A DNA stretch of 64,000 nucleotides from an uncultured Saprospiraceae bacterium. Lineage in GTDB: Bacteria > Bacteroidota > Bacteroidia > Chitinophagales > Saprospiraceae. Below the pieces are notes generated by a model. It was given only the letters and a program-made list of their open reading frames with translations, did not search any database and was not told where the DNA came from. Position numbers and translations under genes: made by a program. The stretch lies in NCBI GenBank assembly GCA_937942435.1, contig CALDEM010000014.1:1-64000 (forward strand), given 5' to 3'. Shown here one piece after another: positions 21,400 through 31,186 of this stretch; the stretch's first letter is position 1, and each line of letters begins with the position of its first letter.

Positions 21400-24300
21400 A
21401 TGCAACCTAGCTTATTTGAAAAGCGGAATATCAAGAAGAAGTACGAGGAGGTTTTTGAGGCGGCCTACAAAAAGCTGAACACTGAGCAGAACTTAGCAGT
21501 CGATCATATCGAGGGTCCAGTGATGGTCATCGCAGGCCCTGGTACTGGGAAGACACAGATACTTGCTGTTCGCATTGGGAAGATCTTAAAAGATACAGAT
21601 ACACAAGCGCATAACATCTTGTGTCTTACTTATACAGACGCTGCTACCATCTCAATGCGTAATCGCCTTGTGGAGATCATCGGGCCTGATGCACATAGGG
21701 TGCACATTTATACATTTCACGGATTTTGCAATCAGGTTATCCAGGAGAACCTTGGTTACTTTGGAGACTATCGACAACTAGAGCCTATCACTGATCTGGA
21801 GCGAGTCGATGTCTATAAAAAGATCATGGATGAACTTCCTCCAGATCATCCTTTAAAAAAGCTAAAAGGAGATGTCAACAATATCACTTCTAATCGGCTG
21901 CGTAATCTCTTCTCTCTTATGAAGAAGGAAAACTATGATGCAGCATATGTGGATAATGCGATCGATACTAGGATAAAAGAGCTGCCAGAAGACGAAGCGT
22001 TTATTTATAAAAGAAAGTACAAACAGTTTAATGCCGGGGACCTAAAGCAAAAAGACTACGATAAAGAAGTCGGAAGACTTGAGGAATTACGGGCAGGGGC
22101 ACATCTCTTTGAGCACTTCTTATCCATCATGAAAGATATCGGGAGATATGATTATGATGACATGATCCTCTGGGTGATGAGGGCTTTTGAAAGTTCTGAA
22201 GATCTGCTATTACAATATCAAGAACGCTACCAGTACTTTTTAGTGGATGAGTTTCAAGATACCAATGGATCTCAGAAGCGACTACTGGACTTGTTGATCA
22301 GCTTTTGGTCTGATGCGCCCAACGTATTTGTAGTAGGAGATGATGACCAAGCGATCTATAAGTTTCAAGGGGCCAATATGGGCAACATCACGGATTTTAA
22401 GAAAGACTATGATCCATCTCGAGTTGTCTTAGTTCAAAACTATAGATCAAGCCAACGGATACTCAATGCTGCGATGGCCATGATTGATTTTAATCAAGAA
22501 CGCATCGTTAAAGATGAAAGTTTTGATCTCGATAAAACTTTAATTGCGAAGTCCGCCCATAAAGATCTTGATCGAGAAGTAGCTATAAACAGTTATGCTA
22601 ATCTTGTACATGAACAAGCAGCTATAGCTGCCAAATTAGAAAGTGAATATAGGGCTGGACGTGATCTAAGTGAGATCGCTATCATATATAGAAACCATAG
22701 ACAAGTTGAAAAACTCGTTGAGGTCTTAGAAAAAAAAGGAGTCCCTTTGAATATCAAAAGAAGAGTGGATATCCTAAAGATGCCACTGGTGCGCAATGTG
22801 CTCAACATCTTAACCTTTATCAATGAGCAATATCTAAACAAGGGCTATACTGATAAGATGCTCTTTGAGATGATGCATTATAACTTCTTTAGTATCAGAT
22901 CTCAAGATGTAGCAACGCTCATATGGGAGACTCGCAATAGAGAATATGATCAAGAAGGACAGGACACTGGAAGAACACCACTTGGAGAGTTGATCGGAGA
23001 TAATGAAAGATTAAAGAGTCTTAAACTATCATCTACAAGAGAAATATCTCACCTCAATGACTTGCTGGACAAGTGGGTTGCTGATGTCAATGATGTTACG
23101 CTTCAAGTATTATTTCAAAATGTGATCAATGAAGGACATATACTCAACTATGTGTTACAGCACCCTGACAAGAGTTGGCTATTGCAGGTGTTGGGGACAT
23201 TATTTGACTTGATCAAAGAAGAGTCTACTAAAAAATCAGACTTATCTATCAGCGAGTTTTTGGAGATGATCCAAAAGATGAATGAGAACAAACTGCCACT
23301 TGCTATCAATAAAATCATGTCTTCAGAAAAAGGGGCACAATTTATCACCGCGCATAGCTCTAAGGGATTAGAATATAATGAGGTCATAGTCATCGGAGCA
23401 ACTAAAGATGTCTGGGATAAGAGAAGAGGAGGCAACAATTATTTTAAATATCCACCATTGATGAATGGAGACAATGATGTCAATGTAGAAGACGAACGAA
23501 GACTAATGTTTGTCGCCATGACAAGGGCAGAGAAAGCACTGGACATCAGTTATAGTCTATCGAAGGAAAATGGAAAAGCGCTGGGCGCAAGTCAATTTGT
23601 AGACGAGTTGAGATCCGCTACAGATCTACAAGTGAGTCAACAGCAGGTGCCGTCTGATACAATTGATGACTTTCAATATAACGTCTTGTTCAAACAAGAA
23701 AAGAAAGTCGAACTTATAGATCACGACCTGATCGATCGCATGCTACAAGGGTATAAGCTCAGTGTAACAGGGTTGAATAAATATCTAAAATGTCCAGTCA
23801 CTTTTTATTTTGAAGCTGTGCTGCGCGTACCCATGGCGAGGACAAAGTATCTAGGATATGGAAGAGCGATACACTATGCATTGGAGTATTATCATCGCGA
23901 TCTCAATGAAGGCAAAGAACCGACACAAGAGTCATTGCTGAAGTATTATAGAGTAGGGATGAAGCATCATCGTGCTCACTTTACTTCTAAAGAGTACAAA
24001 GACATGATAGCACTTGGAGAGCAGATCTTACCCAAGTACTTTGACAAATATCTTGCTGTGGCGGAAGTAGATGTAAAGGAGTATGGGTTAGAAATTAAAA
24101 TTGATAATGCTGAGTACGAAGGTGTCCCCATCAAAGGTGTCTTAGATCGCGTCGCAGTTAAAAAGGATGAAGTCATCGTCACTGATTATAAAACGGGTAA
24201 TGCGCTTGGTGCACATACAAAACCTAAACTTAGTACGCCTTCTGATAGAAAACCAGAAGGAGGAGATTACTGGAGGCAGATTGTATTTTATAAAATACTC

Positions 24301-24588
24301 TTAGATAGTGATCGAAAGTATAATTGGAATATGATCACAGGCATCATGGACTTTGTAGAGCCTGATAAAAAGACAGGCGAATTCACTCAAAAATCATATG
24401 CTGTCTCTCCGGCTCATGTAAAAAAAGTGGGAGAACAAATCACCCAGACATGGGCTGATATAAAAGCCCATAAGTTTGACAAAGGATGTGGCGAAGATGA
24501 TTGCCAATGGTGCAACTTCGTGCAAAACGATTACGTCATGGATGTAACTCTGATAGATGAAGACGACGAATCATTTGGCGAAAGCTAA
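21400..24588 (+). CDS. UvrD/PcrA-like superfamily 1 helicase fused to a C-terminal PD-(D/E)XK nuclease
   Basis: Walker A GPGTGKT, LVDEFQDTN, GDDDQAIYKFQGA, C-terminal GVLDRVAV...VTDYKTG nuclease motif with Cys cluster CGEDDCQWC. Confidence 0.92.
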   Translation: MQPSLFEKRNIKKKYEEVFEAAYKKLNTEQNLAVDHIEGPVMVIAGPGTGKTQILAVRIGKILKDTDTQAHNILCLTYTDAATISMRNRLVEIIGPDAHRVHIYTFHGFCNQVIQENLGYFGDYRQLEPITDLERVDVYKKIMDELPPDHPLKKLKGDVNNITSNRLRNLFSLMKKENYDAAYVDNAIDTRIKELPEDEAFIYKRKYKQFNAGDLKQKDYDKEVGRLEELRAGAHLFEHFLSIMKDIGRYDYDDMILWVMRAFESSEDLLLQYQERYQYFLVDEFQDTNGSQKRLLDLLISFWSDAPNVFVVGDDDQAIYKFQGANMGNITDFKKDYDPSRVVLVQNYRSSQRILNAAMAMIDFNQERIVKDESFDLDKTLIAKSAHKDLDREVAINSYANLVHEQAAIAAKLESEYRAGRDLSEIAIIYRNHRQVEKLVEVLEKKGVPLNIKRRVDILKMPLVRNVLNILTFINEQYLNKGYTDKMLFEMMHYNFFSIRSQDVATLIWETRNREYDQEGQDTGRTPLGELIGDNERLKSLKLSSTREISHLNDLLDKWVADVNDVTLQVLFQNVINEGHILNYVLQHPDKSWLLQVLGTLFDLIKEESTKKSDLSISEFLEMIQKMNENKLPLAINKIMSSEKGAQFITAHSSKGLEYNEVIVIGATKDVWDKRRGGNNYFKYPPLMNGDNDVNVEDERRLMFVAMTRAEKALDISYSLSKENGKALGASQFVDELRSATDLQVSQQQVPSDTIDDFQYNVLFKQEKKVELIDHDLIDRMLQGYKLSVTGLNKYLKCPVTFYFEAVLRVPMARTKYLGYGRAIHYALEYYHRDLNEGKEPTQESLLKYYRVGMKHHRAHFTSKEYKDMIALGEQILPKYFDKYLAVAEVDVKEYGLEIKIDNAEYEGVPIKGVLDRVAVKKDEVIVTDYKTGNALGAHTKPKLSTPSDRKPEGGDYWRQIVFYKILLDSDRKYNWNMITGIMDFVEPDKKTGEFTQKSYAVSPAHVKKVGEQITQTWADIKAHKFDKGCGEDDCQWCNFVQNDYVMDVTLIDEDDESFGES

Positions 24589-24618
24589 GCCCCAACCAAG
24601 CACTCTATCATCTAATCT

Positions 24619-24819
24619 CTAAGCATCCTTTTCAAAGTATAGGTATATATATACCGCAGCACCAAATGAAGTTGCATCTGTTGATGATAGCTGCCAACCA
24701 TCCTCGACATAGTTATCAATGATGTCTTGTATCTCGTCAGATGACTTGTCTGCTATGTGTTCCTTATTTAAAGTCATCTTAGAGTAGTAAGTTCTGACCT
24801 CTACTTTATACTTCTTCAT
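24619..24819 (-). CDS. Small DUF4177-like protein (start at MKKYKV, internal to listed ORF)
   Basis: MKKYKVEVRTYY...DIIDNYVEDGWQLSSTDATSFGAAVYIYLYFEK. Confidence 0.5.
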   Translation of the reverse strand: MKKYKVEVRTYYSKMTLNKEHIADKSSDEIQDIIDNYVEDGWQLSSTDATSFGAAVYIYLYFEKDA

Positions 24820-24915
24820 GTGGTTCATTTGTCGAGGATGAAAGACCAAGATAAGTGAAAACTGGTGTTCATAAAGTAGTTTGGAGACCTTCTTTATCTT
24901 ATTTTTGCGCGAATT

Positions 24916-25701
24916 ATGATGAATACTGTGAGTGATGACAACAATATACCTGAAGAAGGTCAAGATGCATCTTTGGAGTCTATAAAAGAAGTTACAGCAA
25001 CAGATTTGGATGCTTCTGAAGCGATAGAAGAATCACAAAACGTCGAAGTTAATGAGGATGCAGAGCAGGCTGATATATCTGAAGAGCATGTTGAGGACGA
25101 AGTCGTAGTAGCTGATGATAAGTCTGAAGGCTCAGAAGAACTACGACTCGATCTCTATATAGAAGCTTTGATATTTGCAGCAGAGTATGCGCTCAATGTT
25201 GAAGAAATCAGAAAAACGGTCAATCTTACTTTCGATCAGAAGTTTAAGAAGCAGCATATCCAAGAGTTGATAGACAACATCAGAGATAAGTATGAAGACC
25301 CGAACCTCGCTATACAACTGACCGGCATTGCAGGAGGGTTTCTCTTTATGACAAAGGCCAAGTACCATAGGATTATAGGCGATTTCTTAAAGCACAACTC
25401 CAAGAAGAAGCTATCTAAAGCAGCTCTTGAGACCTTATCGATCATAGCATATAAGCAACCTATCTCTAAGTCTGAGATAGAAAGTATAAGAGGTGTTAAC
25501 GCTGACTACGCGGTTCAGAAGTTGTTAGAGAAAGAACTGGTAGAGATAACAGGTCGTGCAGAAGGCCCAGGTAGACCACTTTTGTATGGTACTTCTACTA
25601 AGTTTTTAAATCACTTTGGTATCACGGGGACTGGAGATTTGCCGAAACTTAAAGAATTCGAAACCCCTGAGGACACTATTGGTGTTAATGAAGAAGAATA
25701 A
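24916..25701 (+). CDS. scpB: SMC-Scp complex subunit ScpB with acidic N-terminal extension
   Basis: LYIEALIFAAEYALNVEEI; KLSKAALETLSIIAYKQPISKSEIESIRGVNADYAVQKLLEKELVEITGRAEGPGRPLLYGTS. Confidence 0.92.
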   Translation: MMNTVSDDNNIPEEGQDASLESIKEVTATDLDASEAIEESQNVEVNEDAEQADISEEHVEDEVVVADDKSEGSEELRLDLYIEALIFAAEYALNVEEIRKTVNLTFDQKFKKQHIQELIDNIRDKYEDPNLAIQLTGIAGGFLFMTKAKYHRIIGDFLKHNSKKKLSKAALETLSIIAYKQPISKSEIESIRGVNADYAVQKLLEKELVEITGRAEGPGRPLLYGTSTKFLNHFGITGTGDLPKLKEFETPEDTIGVNEEE

Positions 25702-25709
25702 CACATCTT

Positions 25710-26231
25710 ATGGAAGCACCATTGGTCAATCGTATAGCAGAAAGTGGACTCATCACACTCAACCTTGAGGAGTACTATCCAAAGCATGAAATAGCCGTCT
25801 TGGATATCAAAGACTACTTGTTTCAAGGTCTGATTCTAAAGGAAAAGGACTTTAGATTGGCACTTAAAGAGCATGATTGGTCGCAGTATGAAAGCAAAGT
25901 CTTATGTGTCTACTGTTCTACAGATGCCATCATACCAGTTTGGGCTTTTATGCTGGTGTCATCCTATGCTGGACCAGTTAGTGCAGAGGTATATGTTGGC
26001 AGTAAGGCAGAATATCTAAAGCATCATTATTATAAAACACTTAACGAGCTTGAGCCAGATCAATACCAAGATGCGCGCATCGTAATCAAAGGTTGTAGCC
26101 ATCAACCAGTACCGCCAGCGGCGTATGCATACCTGACTGAGTTGCTCAAACCTGTCGCTAAGAGTATCATGTATGGTGAACCTTGTTCTACAGTTCCTAT
26201 CTATAAGCGACCTCTGAAAAGAGTGAGATAA
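25710..26231 (+). CDS. DUF2480 family protein
   Basis: NRIAESGLITLNLEEYYP, FQGLILKEKDFR, VYCSTDAIIPVWAFMLV. Confidence 0.75.
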   Translation: MEAPLVNRIAESGLITLNLEEYYPKHEIAVLDIKDYLFQGLILKEKDFRLALKEHDWSQYESKVLCVYCSTDAIIPVWAFMLVSSYAGPVSAEVYVGSKAEYLKHHYYKTLNELEPDQYQDARIVIKGCSHQPVPPAAYAYLTELLKPVAKSIMYGEPCSTVPIYKRPLKRVR

Positions 26232-26268
26232 GGCATCAATCCAATTTTAAGGATAACTACTCGTTTTA

Positions 26269-26297
26269 CCAATGTTGTGAGCATTGGCCTCTTTTTT
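26269..26297 (+). terminator. Rho-independent-like terminator downstream of DUF2480 gene
   Basis: CCAATG-loop-CATTGG hairpin followed by a T run. Confidence 0.6.
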
Positions 26298-26346
26298 GAT
26301 ATATATATAATATTACCATATTTTAACCTCCTAATGCATAAAGATT

Positions 26347-27252
26347 ATGGATAGACTTATCGTTCGTTTTGGACTCTTTGCAAGTGTACTTGCGATGTTT
26401 TTAATCTTCATCTCGTCATATGCAGGAGATGCAGTTGAGAACGAGGAGATATCAGGACCGCTTCCGCAAATAGTCAAAGCACCTAATCTTAACAAGCAGT
26501 TTAATTGGGCAGGGGAGCAAGTCCCGCAGACTCCTGATGCCAAGGAGAGATTGGACACTGAGTTATTATCTAACTCATACTATCACTCGAGTACACTACA
26601 GTATATCAAAAGAGCTAATCGATACTTCCCAACGATCGAGCGCATCTTAGCTGAGCATGGTATACCCAATGATTTCAAATATCTTGCTGTTGCAGAGAGT
26701 GGACTACTCAATGTAGCCAGTCATGCTTCTGCAAAAGGATTCTGGCAGTTTATGAAGCTGGCAGGTAAAGAGTATGGATTAGAGATCAACGATGAGGTCG
26801 ATGAGCGCTACCATGTAGAAAAAGCAACAGTGGCTGCATGCAAATATCTCAATTGGTTATATAAAAAGTTTGGCACATGGACAGATGCTTCGGCAGCTTA
26901 CAATGTTGGCCCAACTGCTTATAAAAGACAAATGAAAGCTCAGAATGAAACAAGTTTTTATGATCTCAACTTGAACCAAGAGACTTCTAAATATGTCTTC
27001 AGACTGATAGCCATTAAAGAGATCATGAGTCAGCCAGAGCAGTTTGGTTTTTACATTGATCCAGAAGAAAAGTACCCTCCGATGGACAACTACTATGAAG
27101 TAGAAGTCGCTGAGTCAGTTAAGAACTGGGGAGATTTTGCCCATCAATATGGCACCACTTACAGAGAGCTCAAGAGATACAACCCTTGGCTAAGAGATAA
27201 CCATCTGACGGTTATTAAGAATAGATATCTTGTTAAGATACCTAGAAGCTAG
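26347..27252 (+). CDS. Membrane-bound lytic murein transglycosylase (SLT domain, MltD-like)
   Basis: AVAESGLLNVASHASAKGFWQFMKLAGKEYGL; SAAYNVGPTAYKRQ; LysM-like C-terminus. Confidence 0.88.
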   Translation: MDRLIVRFGLFASVLAMFLIFISSYAGDAVENEEISGPLPQIVKAPNLNKQFNWAGEQVPQTPDAKERLDTELLSNSYYHSSTLQYIKRANRYFPTIERILAEHGIPNDFKYLAVAESGLLNVASHASAKGFWQFMKLAGKEYGLEINDEVDERYHVEKATVAACKYLNWLYKKFGTWTDASAAYNVGPTAYKRQMKAQNETSFYDLNLNQETSKYVFRLIAIKEIMSQPEQFGFYIDPEEKYPPMDNYYEVEVAESVKNWGDFAHQYGTTYRELKRYNPWLRDNHLTVIKNRYLVKIPRS

Positions 27253-27526
27253 GTATTAACACTTTGAGGTATAATTCAAGATTCTCTTACGCCACTAAGC
27301 TACTTCTATAAAGAATGTGAGGATTGAAAAACATGAGTTGTTTTTGGTTTTCAAGGTTGTGGAGTGATTCGTTTTCAGTACCCAATAGTTCTTTTCTATA
27401 TGTTTCCATATAGAGATATGATTTAATCTATATGAAGTTCTATATTTTTTCTCAGTCGTAAATAGGTGTTCTTGCATTCAGAAATGAGGCTTAAAAAAGC
27501 CCGATTGTTGATACAACATTCTGAAC

Positions 27527-27705
27527 ATGCAACGACCTTTCATTCTTTGTGGACTCTTCTTTCTATTCTCTCTTTTATATAGTTGTCATAAGCCACAAGA
27601 TGGTTCTTCGATTAAAAAACTTCCTTTGGCACAAAGGATAGATGAGCGGTTCAACCAAGAGCGAGCTAAGACAATGGATCCACATACTGGAGACGTACCA
27701 TACAC
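27527..27705 (+). pseudogene. N-terminal fragment of an exported lipoprotein (VPS10/BNR-type leader), truncated at a chimeric junction
   Basis: Lipobox LLYSC then ERFNQERAKTMDPHTGDVPY; after ~27705 the frame reads the antisense of the opposing BNR gene. Confidence 0.55.
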
Positions 27706-28665
27706 CTTATTAGGATTATTAGGACTTATAGATAATTCTACTCTACCTAAAATTGATATGCTCGGTAGTCCTCCTAAACCAGCACGATCACTATTAAAGA
27801 AAATGATGTCATTAGAAGACTCATAAGAAAATACAACTACACCAAAAGCCGTCCCAACAATTAGTGAGTCCTTTCCAGCAGGCCATTCTACATCGATGAA
27901 ACCTCCTCTATTCAATGATATGAAATCAGAGCCTACTGAAGCTCCAAAATCAGTCAAGTAATGAAGCGTTCCTCCAAAAGGTTCTAATTCGACACCGTCT
28001 TTATCTTGATAATGACCCACAGCAACAATTTTTGAAGGATCATTGGGATTAAAGATGATTTTATTGACCCAGTAAAACTCTTGCATATTGTCCGGAGTAA
28101 TTGCAGGAATCAAATCCCAAGTATTTCCACCATCAAAAGAACGGAATATGCCTGTACCAGGCATTGTTCTTTCTAATTCGCCGATTTCACCTCCTTGGTG
28201 AACTCCTTCTCCTGTACTTAAAAACATGGTGTCAGGATTATTGGGATGAATAATAATACTCGTCACTGCGAGACTTGGAAGTAAATCTCCTTTGGGTATC
28301 CATGAAGACCCTCGATCGTTACTTTTCCATATACCACCACTTGCACCACCGACATAAAGAATATCAGGATTAGTTGGATGAGTAGCAATCGCTCTTACTC
28401 GACCTCCTACTTCACCAGGCCCTAATGAAGTCCATTTTTTTAAACCTGCATCTTTCTCTTTTTTCTTGATTTTTTCAAGTTTAGATCGGACTTCTTTTCT
28501 TGCTTGAATCACTTTATCTGGACTATGATTGTTATTTCGCATCATAGACCGCCATTCATCACGGCCAAAAGGAGAAGGTGAAGACTCAATCTCTTTCTGT
28601 AAACAACTAATCAGTAAGCAAGAGAATATTACTGCAAGTACACCTAATGTTATTTTAGTCTTCAT
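27586..28665 (-). pseudogene. BNR/VPS10-type sortilin-like repeat lipoprotein, 3'-truncated (native part ~27697-28665)
   Basis: Lipobox LLISC; WTSLGPGEVGGRVRAIATHPTNPDILYVGGASGGIWKSNDRGSSW; native sequence stops at SISPNNPNKVYG. Confidence 0.65.
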
Positions 28666-28666
28666 C

Positions 28667-29431
28667 TTACTGCAAGTTGACTAATACTAAAATGAATCCT
28701 TCTCCGTCTTCGAGCTCCGGCATTGCCTTACCGATAACAGCTCCACGAGACTTTCTTTTACTTGTTGCTTTCATCGCTTCACCCGCTATTGCAGAAGTGG
28801 TGATCATATCTCCTATGCTGATAGAACCATTAGAAGTGTTAGCTCTAACATAAGTACGACCAGATAGAGTGACTAGATCATCACCAGTAGCCATGGTATT
28901 ATCTTGTCCCATGAGGATGCCTGGCTTTATACCATTTGCCCCTGAGACAATACCTGCTACTTTTTTATCATAAGGTTCATTAGATATTTTTAATTTTCCT
29001 GGAGCAGCGGGGTCGAGAGAAACCAGATAGCCTGCCTCCACTTCTTCCTCATGATTAGTAATTTCAAATAATTCTGCGAGATCCGAGCCTCCTGTGATTT
29101 CTACTTCATCTGTAATGATTCGTGCATCTCCTGAGTTGTTAAAATTAGTTACTAACCTCAATGCTGCCGTACCATTGTCTTGCACAAATTCAATTCCAGG
29201 ATTTTCATTTATTCCTCCCACCTTTGACCTGATACTGATGTAAGAAGATTCTCCGCTTTCTTGAACGCGAAGATTGAACTGTGTTAGAAGCCTGCCCGTA
29301 GTTGTGTGAAGAACAGTGTCCTTAGCTCTAGTAATAGACATAAAATTAGGGTCAAACTCATATTCTAATTGACTATGTAAAGAAGAGGCCATCATGAAAA
29401 AGATTCCGAAAAGAAGAAATAGATGTTTCAT
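28667..29431 (-). CDS. Exported protein with C-terminal domain resembling peptidase-G2/tail-spike-associated domains
   Basis: Signal peptide; VAGIVSGANGIKPGILMGQ...VTLSGRTYVRANTSNGSISIGDMITTSAIAGEAMKAT...GAVIGKAMPELEDGEGFILVLVNLQ. Confidence 0.55.
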   Translation of the reverse strand: MKHLFLLFGIFFMMASSLHSQLEYEFDPNFMSITRAKDTVLHTTTGRLLTQFNLRVQESGESSYISIRSKVGGINENPGIEFVQDNGTAALRLVTNFNNSGDARIITDEVEITGGSDLAELFEITNHEEEVEAGYLVSLDPAAPGKLKISNEPYDKKVAGIVSGANGIKPGILMGQDNTMATGDDLVTLSGRTYVRANTSNGSISIGDMITTSAIAGEAMKATSKRKSRGAVIGKAMPELEDGEGFILVLVNLQ

Positions 29432-29482
29432 TATATATTTATTTCATAATATTTAAAATGTATTACAGCCGCATTTAATTTA

Positions 29483-30823
29483 TTACCTTCTAAATATGAA
29501 AATCCCATTACGCCATGATGCCGAAGCAATTTTTCTATTGGTCATAGCAATATTCCGAAAACCCAAAAATGTGCCATCTTCTGACGCAGTCAAAATGATT
29601 TGTTGGCCCCATTCGGCACCATTATTATGAAACACAAATAATAAACCTGAATTACAAATATTGCTATAGCTAGTGCAAAATGAATCTCCAATCACAACAT
29701 AATCCTTACTCATAGTTGCAGAGATGATCTGTGTTCTAGTTGTGCCATCAACAATAGGAGTTAAGATAGATTCACTCCAACCACTGTCAGTTTGGGTAAA
29801 TAAATAATAGTTGCCACTGTCCTGATCACAGCCTAAAACGCGATTATCAAATATTGAAAGTGTACTGGCATTTATTGAATCACCAGTGGAAGGAACGAGA
29901 TAAGCGATTTGTCTCCATGATGCTTGATCGTGTTCAAACACATAGAATCCAGAACCTCTTCTATCATCATCCGTTGCTAGTAATCTGTCATTGTGTAGTC
30001 GTGGCCGCACTAGATCTGCTCCATTAGAGGCGGATATAGATGAAAATTGCTGACTCCATATACCATTATTTTTCACGTAAGATTTTAAGTCTGTTGTAGA
30101 AGTCTCTGCTACGATGTGTCGTCCATGTACATCCGCGTAAGCTTCAAGGTCTCCTCCTGTTGCGCTTGTTAATTTTTCTAGGAGTTCCCATGTACCATTG
30201 GGATTTCTTTCAAAAACAAAAAGCTCGTCATTGAACGTTCCAACGGTTGCGGTTATACTGTCTATAGAGACATGTTCGCCAAATCCAGGAACATTTGGCC
30301 TAGATCTAGTCTGAACATTGCCATTATTAGAGTTCACAAAGTGTACCTTCCTGTTATTGTCGTCTCCAACTACAATCCATCGTCCTAGACTACCCATATC
30401 TATGATTTTTCCAAATTCATTAATAGTGTCGTTGTTTATTCTTTCGGTTTCACTAGTGTAATCAAAAATGGGTTTACCCCAACCACCAGGCTCGTTGAGG
30501 TCAACCCAGATATTACCAATATATCCTTGAAATGTTTGTTTTGTACTATTCCATCTAATAGTTCCTGTTTGTGGTGTCTCTGAAATTGATTCTGATATTG
30601 TTATACCGCTTTCAACTTCTAAAAGCTCTTGAGCATACATGTCAATTTGCAATATCCCTATAGCGCAGACAATGAATAATGCCATGCGAATGCATGATGA
30701 TTTTATATTTCTATATTTTATCCAATTAATTTTCCACTGTTGACTTTCCATGGTTATTTTTTTAATCATTGATTGAAATAATTTGTTAAGCGACATTAAG
30801 AATTTGTAATAGCCCCTGCTCAA
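29483..30823 (-). CDS. Exported beta-propeller-like hypothetical protein (start uncertain)
   Basis: Hydrophobic segment MALFIVCAIGILQIDMYAQ; repeated ~45-50 aa units of FNDELFVFERNPNGTWELLEKL type. Confidence 0.55.
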   Translation of the reverse strand: MSRGYYKFLMSLNKLFQSMIKKITMESQQWKINWIKYRNIKSSCIRMALFIVCAIGILQIDMYAQELLEVESGITISESISETPQTGTIRWNSTKQTFQGYIGNIWVDLNEPGGWGKPIFDYTSETERINNDTINEFGKIIDMGSLGRWIVVGDDNNRKVHFVNSNNGNVQTRSRPNVPGFGEHVSIDSITATVGTFNDELFVFERNPNGTWELLEKLTSATGGDLEAYADVHGRHIVAETSTTDLKSYVKNNGIWSQQFSSISASNGADLVRPRLHNDRLLATDDDRRGSGFYVFEHDQASWRQIAYLVPSTGDSINASTLSIFDNRVLGCDQDSGNYYLFTQTDSGWSESILTPIVDGTTRTQIISATMSKDYVVIGDSFCTSYSNICNSGLLFVFHNNGAEWGQQIILTASEDGTFLGFRNIAMTNRKIASASWRNGIFIFRR

Positions 30824-31007
30824 ATCCCCTTCTTACCAACCCTGCTGTATTCTTCGCGTCCATCTTAAGTAAGAGATTCTTACGATGCGTGATAACAGTG
30901 TGTTCGCTGATGTAGAGCTCTTTTGCAATTTCTTTGGTGCTATGTTCATAAGCCACCAGATGTAGAACTTGCAGCTCTCGATTAGATATCGATGTGTTAT
31001 TGATCAT
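30786..31007 (-). CDS. Stand-alone LuxR/GerE-type HTH protein (73 aa)
   Basis: ISNRELQVLHLVAYEHSTKEIAKELYISEHTVITHRKNLLLKMDAKNTAGLVRRGFEQG. Confidence 0.8.
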   Translation of the reverse strand: MINNTSISNRELQVLHLVAYEHSTKEIAKELYISEHTVITHRKNLLLKMDAKNTAGLVRRGFEQGLLQILNVA

Positions 31008-31173
31008 AGTTCTGTTGTTGTATTTTTTTAGAATGATTTTCTAATAATTGGTCCATCTCAGAAAGTCCGATTGAAAGTGAACTGATAGATTGAACTAGTT
31101 CTTGATTTTTGGTTTCGGCAACGGTTACAGAATCTTCTGCTTGTGATATTAGTTTGAGTAGATAATTGATCAT
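30997..31173 (-). CDS. Small (58 aa) predicted coiled-coil protein, translationally coupled to the LuxR HTH gene
   Basis: Hand translation MINYLLKLISQAEDSVTVAETKNQELVQSISSLSIGLSEMDQLLENHSKKIQQQNYDQ; its stop overlaps the next gene's start; below the ORF-track size cut-off. Confidence 0.5.
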   Translation of the reverse strand: MINYLLKLISQAEDSVTVAETKNQELVQSISSLSIGLSEMDQLLENHSKKIQQQNYDQ

Positions 31174-31186
31174 TTAAGATTTTAAT

